Below are positions 56,301-64,000 of a stretch of DNA of 64,000 nucleotides, in pieces. Position numbers and translations under genes: made by a program. Source of the DNA: Liriodendron chinense (taxonomy: Eukaryota > Streptophyta > Magnoliopsida > Magnoliales > Magnoliaceae); contig PVNU02001893.1 of the NCBI GenBank assembly GCA_003013855.2, positions 434,001 to 498,000 on the forward strand, read 5' to 3'. Below the pieces are notes generated by a model. The model had not been told where the DNA came from and made no database searches. It saw nothing but the letters and a program-made list of their open reading frames with translations. Numbering within the stretch: the first letter of the stretch is position 1; every line of letters starts with the position of its first letter.

Positions 56301-57830
56301 TTAGTCTGTGTTACCAGAGTACCGGTAGGGTATCGAGTATGGGAAGGGCCAGGTTAGCAGATCCTCATAATCAAAATTCTTAGGACACATGATGCAGTTT
56401 AATCCAATCACCGAAAAAGGTCCACGACAACCCATAAGCTGCCCAATTGAAGGGAAGGCATCTGATTGACTAGTGGACCCCACAAGATCATCTGGATGAG
56501 ATTTTCACAGGTCTGTTGGACAGTGGGGTCCACAATCATAAGGATCAAATAAAAGAAATGATAGGACTGGTCTTTTCTAGGGTTTATATAGTATTTGGAA
56601 GTTTTATACAAACCATCAACCCATAGAGCCATCAGGTCGAATGGATTTTGGTACTTTTAGTAGTTCGGGTATAGGTAGGAATTCTTTAGTTAATCATTGT
56701 CCTTTTTATGGTGAGACTTGTTTAAAAATTAAATAGGGGTTTTGGTTGGATTAGGAAACACTCATAGCCAATATAAATTAAGTAAAGATTTAATTTTTAA
56801 TTGGCATTTTAGTATGCAGAGAGGCTATAAATGAATCAAGAAACATGATATATTTGATTGAATAAAATAAGTCTTTTGATTCCTGTTATTGGAACTTTTT
56901 TTTTAAGAAGTGAGGCTCTTCAGAAACCCTATGAGTGAGGCTCCTCTGGCACTTTCATTGTGGAGGGATTCCATGAATCTATCTACTTCTTTGATCTTAA
57001 ATCCTTCTCTTCTGTTCCCTACATCTCTTTGCATCTTCAGATGAATTCGGAAGGCTCAAACATGAATTAATAATCTGCCCTTCTGTGGGAATCCGGAAAT
57101 TGCGGAAAGGTATGTCCCCTTATGCTAAAAAATGAAGCTAAACTTGTTTATTAGCTTTGATTTCCATCAATACAGGCACAGCAAAGTTAAGAGTACTCAT
57201 AAGTATAATTATGTCAACATACTCCCAAACAAAATTAGAAGTTGATTTTGTTGCCCAATTGACACGGTCCCAGAAATTCTAATTAATGAAAAACTCCAGA
57301 GTGCTTATAAGCATTTATGATGGACCTAAAGAGAGACTGGATGGAGGTAATTGATGATATGTCTGATCCCTCGAGGAATCAGCAAGCATGGTGTCCTCCA
57401 CCTGGATGAAACTGAAAGCTATATTTCAACGGCAGCTCCAAAGAGAATTCGGGTCCAGCCGGAAATGCTGGATGGGTTTCGTTGCGCTTTCGCTGGGATC
57501 GGAGTAGTAGACTCCAATGAAGTTGAGCTGCAAACTCTTTAGCAAGGCATGAAAGAGTCCTCCCAGTTGCATTCTCCCCCTTCCATCATTGAAGGCAACT
57601 CAGCAATTTTTTTTTTTTAGGGTAACAAGCACTTTTATTGAAAATACGCCATGAGACTACAAACAAAGCACGAAATTTAAATTACAATCGTTCAAACTAT
57701 TTAGATTTGAAGCCCATTCCAAGATCAGAGATTTGGCCCTTAAGAAGACTTCGCTTCCTTGCGAGGCATGAAAGAGTTCGCCCAGTTGCATTCTCCCCCT
57801 TCCATCATTGAAGGCAACTCAGCAAATGCC

Positions 57831-57868
<38 letters not shown>

Positions 57869-58519
57869 TTGTTGGAAGAGTAACAAGCAATTTTATTGAA
57901 AAGATGCCAAGAAGGCAACACAAACTAAAAACAGACTGCAAACAAAGCAGAAAATTTAAATTACAATCATTCAAACTATTTAGATTTGAAGCCAATTCCA
58001 AGATCAGAGTTTTGGCCCTTAGGAAGACTTCTGCTTCCTTGCAATAAGTATTTGCAAAACATATGCTATTTCTTTCCACCCAAATTGCCCACCATATAGC
58101 CAAGGCTGTCATCCTCCAAACCATTGTCTTTTGTGGGCTGAATGCAATTTTGGGGGGATGATCTAACAAATACCAATGGCAGTTAGCTAGCTGGATCAAA
58201 GAAATCAAAGAAATGGAGGGAACTATCTCATTTTCGTTCATCCATGCTCATACAGAAGCTAATGACTTTGCTGATGAGCTTGCTAGGAAAAAAGAGTGAG
58301 CATCAATTTCTTGTGGTTGGAGATTCCCTCCCCCTTAATTTAATATAATAAAAGAAAATCAGCAGCTCAGAATCCTAATAGATTAGGTATTTCAAACATT
58401 GTGAAAGGGGAGTTCCTTAGCCTTATCCGAGTACCCAACTCATGTGCTCGTGTACCCAACTAATAGATTAGGTATTTTTTTGACGGATCCAGCTTAGATG
58501 CGAGTATATCTTCACATAC

Positions 58520-58590
<71 letters not shown>

Positions 58591-59114
58591 CCAAGTACCC
58601 AACTCATGTACCCAACTAATAGATTAGGTATTTTTTTGACGGATCCAGCTTACATGCGAGTATATCTTCACATACACTGAGAGAGAGAGAGGCTGCATAC
58701 CTGCCAACAACAGAAGATGTATACTTCTGCCCCGTAAGAAGATATTCCACCATCATAGTAAATACCACAGTAGTCCGCCTGAGAGTGGTGTACATGGGAA
58801 CATTTACTCCCCGTACAGATTCCATCGTGGCCAGCTTTCAGCAGAGAAACAAAAGAGGTGGGTGCATTACTTATAACTGGAAGGAAAGGGACGAACTGGT
58901 AAACTTCCACCTAAATAAATTGGCTACACTACACAATTAAAAAACATACCATATAAAGTAAATATGATATAGCAAGAGGCAGGGTATGAAGCAGAGTCTC
59001 AAATGATACAAGAAATGAAGAGGAGTTATCAGAGACACTCCAGGGTTCGCCTACTGTGAAAGAAATTATCTTCCAGCGCCTCATTGCATACAGAAAAGAA
59101 GTTGAACATATCAT
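46778..59114 (-). CDS. UTR7: Nucleotide-sugar transporter, UTr7-like (5' exon missing)
   Basis: Eight GT-AG exons on the minus strand: 59114-58950, 58834-58701, 55989-55859, 55760-55716, 55555-55458, 48100-47993, 47016-46960 and 46852-46778 (stop TAG 46780-46778). Phases agree throughout, giving 270 residues. Marker motifs are LPLAISYLLYM|LATMESVRG, NVPMYTTLRRTTVVFTM, ARIGKSSGLNSFGLMWCNG, NYSIFLNTTLNSALTQ, VGLGWLLFGGLPFDL and a C-terminal KLKGK. These match the plant DMT-family nucleotide-sugar transporters, closest in my memory to Arabidopsis UTr7 (UDP-glucose/UDP-galactose), with hydrophobic segments in nearly every exon. KLKGK fits the KXKXX ER/Golgi retrieval pattern. About 50-60 N-terminal residues are not found, so the first exon is probably beyond 64000. 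The exact substrate is inferred from family only. Confidence 0.88.
47355..47925. mobile_element. hAT-type MITE in transporter intron
   Basis: The left end CAGCGTTTTAAATAGC and the inverted right end CGGTGTTTTAAATAGCG form terminal repeats, flanked by an exact 8-bp duplication ATCCCACC (47347-47354, 47926-47933), the hAT signature. The 571-bp interior is built from GCTACGCTACA-like phrases and is noncoding. Its right end lies about 67 bp from the exon at 47993-48100. Confidence 0.9.
48192..48349. repeat. 79-bp tandem duplication in transporter intron
   Basis: Two copies (48192-48270 and 48271-48349) of GTATACCATAAACAGAATGC...CATGCATGCAGT differ at a single internal base and the last two bases, so the duplication is young. 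It begins about 90 bp upstream, in transcript order, of exon 48100-47993. Confidence 0.95.
49122..51142 (-). mobile_element. SINE-like element split by a solo LTR
   Basis: Outer flanks are an exact 16-bp duplication TGTGGTCCAACTAGTT (49106-49121, 51143-51158). Between the left flank and 49224 lies an A-tail (T-rich on plus) and GGGTTAG...CACCCCCAC. The head continues at 51132-51142. Without the LTR the element is about 115 bp, on the minus strand, and clearly related to the insert at 6516-6627. The tail and long target duplication show retroposition by LINE machinery. Confidence 0.85.
49225..51126 (+). mobile_element. Solo LTR of a Gypsy-type element (1,902 bp)
   Basis: Starts TGTAACAACCCG and ends TTTCGGGGCGTTACA, ends typical of plant Gypsy chromovirus (Del/Tekay-like) LTRs, flanked by the 5-bp duplication GATAC (49220-49224, 51127-51131). 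No internal domain or second LTR is present. The interior has a GC-rich part at 49740-50160 and a near-repeated phrase GTGGTGGTGCCACTCACT at about 50479 and 50629. It is nested in the SINE at 49122-51142. Confidence 0.92.
51615..52504. mobile_element. Tourist/Harbinger-like MITE with a LINE piece inside
   Basis: The left end GGGCCCGTTTGGATGGTGGG and the inverted right end GGGCCAATTTTGATGGTGGG continue as AAAGAAAAG-rich arms. Flanking CAA (51612-51614) and TAA (52505-52507) could be a mutated TWA-type 3-bp duplication. A LINE fragment (about 51950-52440) occupies the middle. Confidence 0.65.
51950..52440 (-). mobile_element. LINE fragment (zf-RVT region)
   Basis: The minus strand at 52435-52232 encodes VCLLCLRNEESVNHLFTHCP, matching the zinc-binding region downstream of LINE reverse transcriptases (CxxCxxxxEsxxHLxxxC). 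A T/A-rich run near 52010-52030 lies toward its 3' side. There are no reverse transcriptase motifs, so it is truncated. Confidence 0.7.
52800..52910 (-). mobile_element. tRNA-derived SINE head
   Basis: The minus strand has TAGCTCATTGGT (52892-52881) and GGTTCGAGCC (52848-52839), good Pol III A and B boxes about 33 bp apart, within a tRNA-like fold (D arm around GCTCATTGGTAAA, T arm around TCAGGTTCGAGCCGAG). It continues into an AT-rich tail (TATATATATAAAAAT). Acceptor pairing is incomplete, so I read it as a SINE rather than a working tRNA. Confidence 0.72.
53462..54159. mobile_element. Tourist-like (PIF/Harbinger) MITE, 698 bp
   Basis: The left end GGGGCCATTTGGATGGGAG and the inverted right end GGGCTCGTTTGGAAGC, followed by TAAATGGAAGTAAATGG-like arms, are flanked by TTA (53459-53461, 54160-54162), the expected 3-bp target. 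The interior is noncoding. Confidence 0.85.
54557..55221. mobile_element. hAT-like element rich in ATATCGNYGATAT phrases
   Basis: Ends CAGTGTTCAAAATATC and, inverted, CAATGTTCAAAATATTG. The flanking 8-mers TATACGAC and TGTATGAG match at five of eight positions. The interior repeats phrases such as ACCGATATTATC and TTATTGACAG and contains no transposase. A relative lies at 61772-62901. Confidence 0.6.
56040..57320. other. Transporter intron sequence without recognised elements
   Basis: Part of the 2.7 kb intron between exons 55989-55859 and 58834-58701. No inverted repeats, coding homology or RNA genes were recognised. Confidence 0.5.
57330..58310 (+). mobile_element. LINE RNase H remnant (plus), interrupted
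   Basis: The plus strand near 57385-57600 reads WCPPPG..KLYFNGSSKENS, then GPAGNAGW and VELQTL.QGMKESSQL with stops, matching the start of a LINE RNase H domain. The same domain resumes at about 58166 with WQLASWIKEIKEM and FIHAHTEANDFADELARK, then a stop. A minus-strand LINE 3' end (57603-58150) splits it. The element is in a transporter intron and is inactive. Confidence 0.7.
57603..58150 (-). mobile_element. LINE 3' end inserted in another LINE, partly duplicated
   Basis: The minus strand encodes IWWAIWVERNSICF, then FLRAKTLILEL, as seen near the C-terminus of plant LINEs, and ends in T/A-rich sequence. A block of about 220 bp is tandemly duplicated: GGCATGAAAGAGT...GGCAACTCAGCAA occurs at 57546-57605 and 57766-57825, each followed by a copy of the LINE tail. 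A TTA microsatellite (about 57832-57868) sits at the second junction. Confidence 0.7.
58437..58692. repeat. Duplicated block with long GA microsatellite
   Basis: CCAACTAATAGATTAGGTAT, then GACGGATCCAGCTTA and TCTTCACATACACTGAGAG occur at about 58458-58540 and again at about 58611-58692. The first copy ends in a GA run of about 66 bases (58522-58587), the second in a short GA run that stops 9 bp from the exon at 58701. The GA tract is a likely size-variable site. Confidence 0.9.
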
Positions 59115-60966
59115 CTGTGACAAAATCATGTCAAACAAGAAATTAATGCAAAATTCACAAGAATCATTATCAATAGGCAATATTTCAGTTAGATCTCTGG
59201 TAAGGAACTATACGAACATTATTTGAAATGGAAAATGAAGCACATACATGATTATGCATTTGAAGCAGTGGAAGACACTTGACAACAATGCTGAGAAATT
59301 CTAATTCAGATCCTTAAAGGAGCTAAAGCAGCATTATTGCAACTGATTTCTATTCCAAAACTATCCATCCACCAATCCTATGACCGTACACAAGACTTGG
59401 GAAAGAGGCTCACTCTGACAACCCACATAGGACTTACCATTATATATACCAATTTACAATAATGCCCCACTAAAGAGGCTCAAATAAGGATAGCTAGAGT
59501 AAATAACAGAAGCAGAGAGGAATCGACTATTGCACCTCCAACGAATTACATCATGGCCAAAAGATAACAATCCCCCTCTAGCTGGTGTGAAGAGCTAATT
59601 TATGATATACCCAAATCCATCAAATCCATTGCTTAACTGAGACGGATATTATATGACAAGGGTGTGGCAGTGGATTCACGTGGGTATGTCTTGGCCATAA
59701 GAACTATTCTACATTCAAAAATAATTAAAACCTATAAAAATGTTTAATTTACTTTATCAATAAGAACTAAAATATTGCAAATAAACTATAGTGGTGTCCT
59801 TCAAACCAAGATTTGAGGGCGCGAGACTTCTGCGATCCATAACGAAGGAAAGGCTCCTTCAGTTCATAACGAAGGAAGGGCTCCTTCAGATCAATTTTCC
59901 TTATGACAGGACGAGCAAATGAGAAGTAAATTGATTAAAGGGGCATAATACTTGAAATCTAGAATCTTCCAAACCAAGCAGATTTCATGGGCATGAACCG
60001 CCATCCAATGTAGAAGATTTCCATGGCATCACACTTCAACTGTGGTTCCCAAGTCCCGAGGGGGTGAGAGATTTCCATGGCATCACACTTCAACTGTGGC
60101 TCCCAGCAGATCTACAGTTTCAATCACCGAACCATGGGCCCCACAGTGGAGACAGCCAATCTATAGGTTTGGAGCAGAGAATGGAGACTGGGTTAGTAGT
60201 GGGGAGCGAGGGAGAGCGGGGCGGGGGTGAGAGGGAGCAGGAAAGGGAGAGAAGGGGGGAGGGAGGGGGAGCAAGAGAGAGATTTCCCCAACGTGAACGA
60301 AATGAGAAATAACCCCTTTTTTGGATGTAGTTTTTAACTCCATTTTCCATATTTTTAACAACATTTCCATGGAAAATGGAATAGGTAAATGAATTTACAT
60401 AGAAATTGAAAATCCGTCATGAGAATATAAACCAACTGAAATGCCAAATCCTATTTAATAGGAGATTGTTGTAAATGTTAAGATATTAAAGCCAGACTCT
60501 TAGTATGTTTACCCAGTCACCAAATAAGAGCCGAAACAAAATTTAATTCATATACTCAACCTCTTTACATGGGATCCACTCATCCGACAATGGAAAGCCC
60601 TAGAAGGCTTCTAATACCACATGACTCTTTATAAAGGGAAAAAAAAAAATCTTAAATTAGTTGCTGCGCTTATTTAGTAAGGAAACCCATAATCTAGTTC
60701 TAAGAAATCAACGTTATGACATATAGAGTCTGTCAAAGACTGAAAAAATCAATATCTAAGCCCACTTATGGTTGCGTTAGTTTGGTAAGATCAATGTTGA
60801 CATTGAAAGTTAGTTACAGTTTCGTTTCTCTTAGTTTATTAAAAGGCATAAATAGACGAAAACAAGGAGTCATTATTATTTTGTGAAGTAGACAAAGACC
60901 ATCTTTTTATGCATTGTCCTTCCACAATGAGCTTTGGATGTGATTCTTAAACCTCTTTGAAGTGGC
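59115..60966. other. Upstream intron or flank of the transporter gene
   Basis: The transporter exon at 59114 starts with a clean CAG acceptor, so more gene lies upstream, but no exon with its N-terminal motif was found here. Two small tandem duplications occur: about 29 bp (AACGAAGGAARGGCTCCTTC) at 59839-59890, and about 53 bp (GATTTCCATGGCATCACACT) at 60016 and 60069. A G/A-rich stretch at 60190-60290 opens spurious frames on both strands. Confidence 0.5.
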
Positions 60967-60971
60967 ATGGA

Positions 60972-61577
60972 TGGCGCAATCGTAGACGTGGTGAGATCGA
61001 TCACGTCTCTCTCACAGATAAATACTCTGAATCCACGGAGCGTGCGGGAATCCTCGACCGGAATTCTTCGAATCCACGAAGAAGAAGAAGAAAAGCTAAA
61101 GCTTTATTGAATAAAAATCAATGTAGAATGTCTAATAATGAAGATAGAATGAGTTTCAATACTCTAAACAAACCATGAAACCCTAATTGCATAACTAGTA
61201 AAGAGTCCGAATAAAAAACGGAAAGAAACAGATTTTACGTGCAAAACTGCGGAGCAAAGTCGGCTGGTAGACCAGGACTGTTGGCCGGCTGATGGGCTCG
61301 ATCGGCCGGTCGCAAGGGTTCAAAACTGTCCAGCATACACATGGCCATTCTCGATGTATTTCAGCCAGCCGATTTGGACAAAAACTGTCCAGTGAGTTTG
61401 GACTGTTTTTAACCAAAATTCGGCCAGTCGTCAGCGGGGTCCGGCCGGCCGACCAGGGTCGTTGGCCGGTTGATCTAGGTTGTTGTCTGGCGATTCTTTC
61501 TGGCCTTCAGCTCCTTCTTTTGGTCCTTCCTATGGTCCATCTTGGTCAAGTATTCGTCAGCGATCCTCTCTACATCA
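60972..61577 (-). mobile_element. Solo LTR (606 bp)
   Basis: The plus strand reads TGGCGCAATCG...CTCTACATCA with the exact 5-bp duplication ATGGA (60967-60971, 61578-61582). In minus orientation it starts TGATGTAGAG like the LTRs at 42055 and 44573, has ATTCAATAAAGCTTTAG and GTGGATTCG phrases, and ends GATTGCGCCA. It carries several GGCCGGYYGA phrases (61271-61470). No internal domain. Confidence 0.88.
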
Positions 61578-61771
61578 ATGGAGCATGCCAAAGTCCATTG
61601 CTAGCTTTATGGGAGCACGGAACTAGCTTCTAGTCTCAAAAAGGAATTCTTTAAAACCTTATTCTCTTGGCAGTTATATGTTGTTTGGATAGTATGAAAT
61701 AATATAAAGTTCCATAATTGGCAGGAAATGGGAAGGGATCATGAAAAGAAGGTAAAAGAGAGTGTCATCTC

Positions 61772-62901
61772 CATTGTTCCGAGTATCGGTGATATTATCA
61801 GTATTCACTAGCTCGGCGATACCGATCTCTGATAACACTGGTAGTAGCAGAAATTCCAGGTATCGACGATATATCAGTAATATATCGCCAAGTATCACCA
61901 ATGTTTTCGACTGTGTAAATTCCAAGTGTCGCTTGTATCACCAATGTATCAGCGATATTTCTATAATATCGCCAATGTATTGATATCGCCAAATATCTAT
62001 TTATTAAAAAAAAATCATTTCAAATTTTTTTATGGGGGTGGCATGATGAAATGCATCTTTGTATGTGTGTATATGTATGCATGCATGGATGGATGAACGT
62101 ATGCATGGATAGATGGATGGTTGGATGGAAGGATGGATGGTTGGATGTATAGATGTGTGTATGTGTGTATGCATGCATGCATGGATGGATCATGCATGTG
62201 TATATATTTATGTGGCATTGTATGTTAGTATGCATGCATGCATAGATAGTTGGATGGATGGATGGATCATGCATGTGTATTTGTACGTATGTATACTATG
62301 TACATGCATGGATGGTTGGATGGATCATGCATGTGTATTTGTACGTATGTATACTACGTACATGAATGGATGGTTGGATGGATTGATGTATGGATGGATG
62401 GATCCACCATTTTCCCCATGTTTCCCTAATATTTCCCTTTGTCAAGGATACATGCTTTTAGGCCCCCATTAAAGGGAAACTTATTATTTGATTCCTAAAT
62501 ATGCAAATATGCATTTTTTTTTCCGATTATTTGATTCTTAAATATGCAAATATGTATATTTTAGCATCTCCTGAAGTATTGTTGAAAAATTCTACTATTT
62601 TCCCCATGTTTCCTTGAGTTAGCGTTACATGCTTTTAGGTCCTCAATAAAGGTAAACTCATTATATATGCGTCTTTTTTGCAATTATTTGATTCTTAAAT
62701 CTGTCAAAAAGAAATTTATTTGATTCCTAAATATGCAAATATGTGCGTTTTAGGCTCTCCTAAAGTTTTATTGAGAAATTCAATGTTTTCCTCAGTCAGC
62801 GATACAATTCCAGGTATAGGCAATAATATCGGCAATATCCATACATGTTTCCGTATCCTTAGCCAGCAATACATGTAATGAAACCAATACTACGAACACT
62901 A
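61772..62901. mobile_element. hAT-like element expanded by repeats
   Basis: Left end CATTGTTCCGAGTATCGG and inverted right end CTAGTGTTCGTAGTATTGG resemble the ends at 54557. Inside are ATATCGNYGATAT phrases, a GGAT/TGCA microsatellite (62060-62405) and about three degenerate copies of a block with TTTTCCCCATGTTTCC and GCTTTTAGG (62408, 62598 and a remnant near 62785). Boundaries are approximate. Confidence 0.5.
62060..62405. repeat. Compound GGAT / ATGC microsatellite
   Basis: Long runs of GGATGGATGG, GTATGTGTGT and GCATGCATGC alternate. A block of about 70 bp (GCATGCATGGATGG, then ATCATGCATGTGTATTTGTA, then CGTATGTATACTA) occurs twice at about 62230-62300 and 62305-62362. Apparent W/M/H-rich proteins on both strands are only readings of this repeat. 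Confidence 0.92.
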
Positions 62902-62989
62902 GTCATTTCTAGGTAAGAGGGGATTTAAGATCTGTTCGTATCTCAGTACCTGTTAGGGTCAGTCCTAATATCAACAGAAGCTGCGATCT

Positions 62990-64000
62990 CAGAGGTTTTT
63001 TCTTTCTTATTTTTTTGAAAGGCAATGTAACTTTATTAAAAGCAAATGGCGATGACAAGCATTCAACAGCCCATAAAACTAAACAAGGGCAGACCAAACA
63101 TGAATGCAACTACATAGGGGGACAGGACGCAAAATGTTTTGAGCACCGATTCCCAGGTATTTCATGTTCCTGAACACCTCGCTTGGACTGCATTCACAGC
63201 TTCGAAAAGATATGTTATTCCTTCAAGCCAAATTGACCACATGCCCACGAGAAGAGTCACCACAAAATTCTTCACTTAAGAGCAAAGACATATCCATGCC
63301 CTGGCAAAAAAAAGAAAAAAACAAAGAAAGAAAGAAAAAGGCATCAACCAACTAAATTGACATAGATTGAAGAATCTGCCCTAGACTGCCCTGGCAAAAC
63401 TGCAATGCAGAAATAAATGGTTCACTGACTTAGCATCCCTAAGACACATGATGCACACATTTGTTATGTTCAATTGCCTTCTCTGACGATTGTCAACCAT
63501 GAGAACTTTACTCCTGCCCACAAGCCAACTGAAAGCAACAACTCCGGGCTGAGCTTTATACATCCTAATAGGATCTGTCAGGACAACCTCGCAAGGGGTA
63601 GGTGTACAAAGTGCCTAGTAGAAAAATCTAATGTTCCCTGACCTCTCACATCCACAAGGCCCATACAAAGTACTGGATGAGAACAAGCTCTGATGACAAT
63701 GCAACAAACCCACCAAACCAACTAATGCCTCACAAACAGTTCCTATGGCAACGGGGTGCTCAAACCACCTGGCCCCTCATAATAGAAAAGCAACCCGAGG
63801 TGGCGAACTCTTTATCAACAGAAACACACACCAACCCAGGAAAAATCATACCAAGGGGCTTCTTAGAGCACCAGGCATCCTCCCAAAAACGAATGCGAGA
63901 ACCATTCCATGCTCTAAGTACAATCTCCTTTCTAAATGGCTCATAATTCTAAAGGCAATCTTCCAAACCTCCAAAGATTTGTTACATTTGTATAAGGAAG
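62990..64000 (-). mobile_element. LINE fragment at the right edge
   Basis: The minus strand near 63940-63780 encodes LRAWNGSRIRFWEDAWC, and near 63560-63400 NITNVCIMCLRDAKSVNHLF, both typical of the region after the reverse transcriptase of plant LINEs. A T/A-rich tail lies at about 63000-63030. It has stops and frame changes and runs off the window. Confidence 0.75.

Noticed and set aside
60120..60370. Candidate first exon of the transporter on the minus strand
   Set aside because: Low-complexity S/P/L-rich reading of a G/A-rich tract; no transporter motif or donor site in phase.
62113..62472. A W/M/G-rich protein of 119 residues and reverse-strand H/P-rich proteins
   Set aside because: They are readings of the GGAT/ATGC microsatellite at 62060-62405.
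62930..62996. Exon-like patch on the minus strand (EIAASVDIRTDPNR followed by GT)
   Set aside because: Lies beside a LINE tail, no matching neighbouring exons and no family recognised; too short to support.

Overview
The window is nuclear DNA of a seed plant. It has spliced genes with introns up to several kilobases, tRNA-primed Copia elements, solo LTRs, SINEs, LINE remnants and many terminal-inverted-repeat miniatures (MITEs). Very abundant MITE ends of the GTGGGGCCCACC type fit a woody magnoliid, but that placement is an impression from repeats and not a proof. I see no prokaryotic, viral or CRISPR-like content and no new defence or biosynthetic system.

Three host loci are recognisable, all on the minus strand. 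(1) A six-exon cytosolic ribosomal protein S3 gene (31077-39616), complete and intact at 233 codons. (2) Most of a Golgi/ER nucleotide-sugar transporter of the UTr7 type (46778-59114). Eight exons make 270 codons. The first exon was not found and probably lies beyond the right edge. (3) The first three exons of an ACAULIS5-type thermospermine synthase (23160-26664). They carry a stop codon and a frameshift and the rest of the gene is missing, so this is a truncated pseudogene. Its first intron is filled by a decayed tandem array of about 186 bp, and inside that array sits a decayed piece of plastid 16S rDNA.

Layout: 1-5.4 kb is intergenic with a 1.96 kb solo LTR and a LINE tail. 5.4-22.1 kb is a tandem series of a long AT-rich noncoding unit (units 1-3), split by a 7.9 kb Copia element at 9552-17426. 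22.2-30.9 kb holds MITEs and the ACL5 pseudogene. 31.1-39.6 kb is RPS3, with a MITE directly upstream of its presumed promoter. 40.3-45.5 kb is a second tandem pair of the long unit (units 4-5), carrying a solo LTR and a truncated LTR. 46.8-59.1 kb is the transporter gene, whose 7.4 kb intron is packed with nested elements. 59.1-64 kb holds repeats, another solo LTR, a hAT-like element expanded by microsatellites, and a LINE fragment.

Unit 5 at 43.18 kb preserves the uninterrupted version of the site where the Copia element landed, so the element's ends and 5-bp target duplication can be read directly. Several other insertions also show exact target duplications (791/2755, 42050/42714, 47347/47926, 49106/51143, 49220/51127, 53459/54160, 60967/61578), and these let the order of events be worked out.
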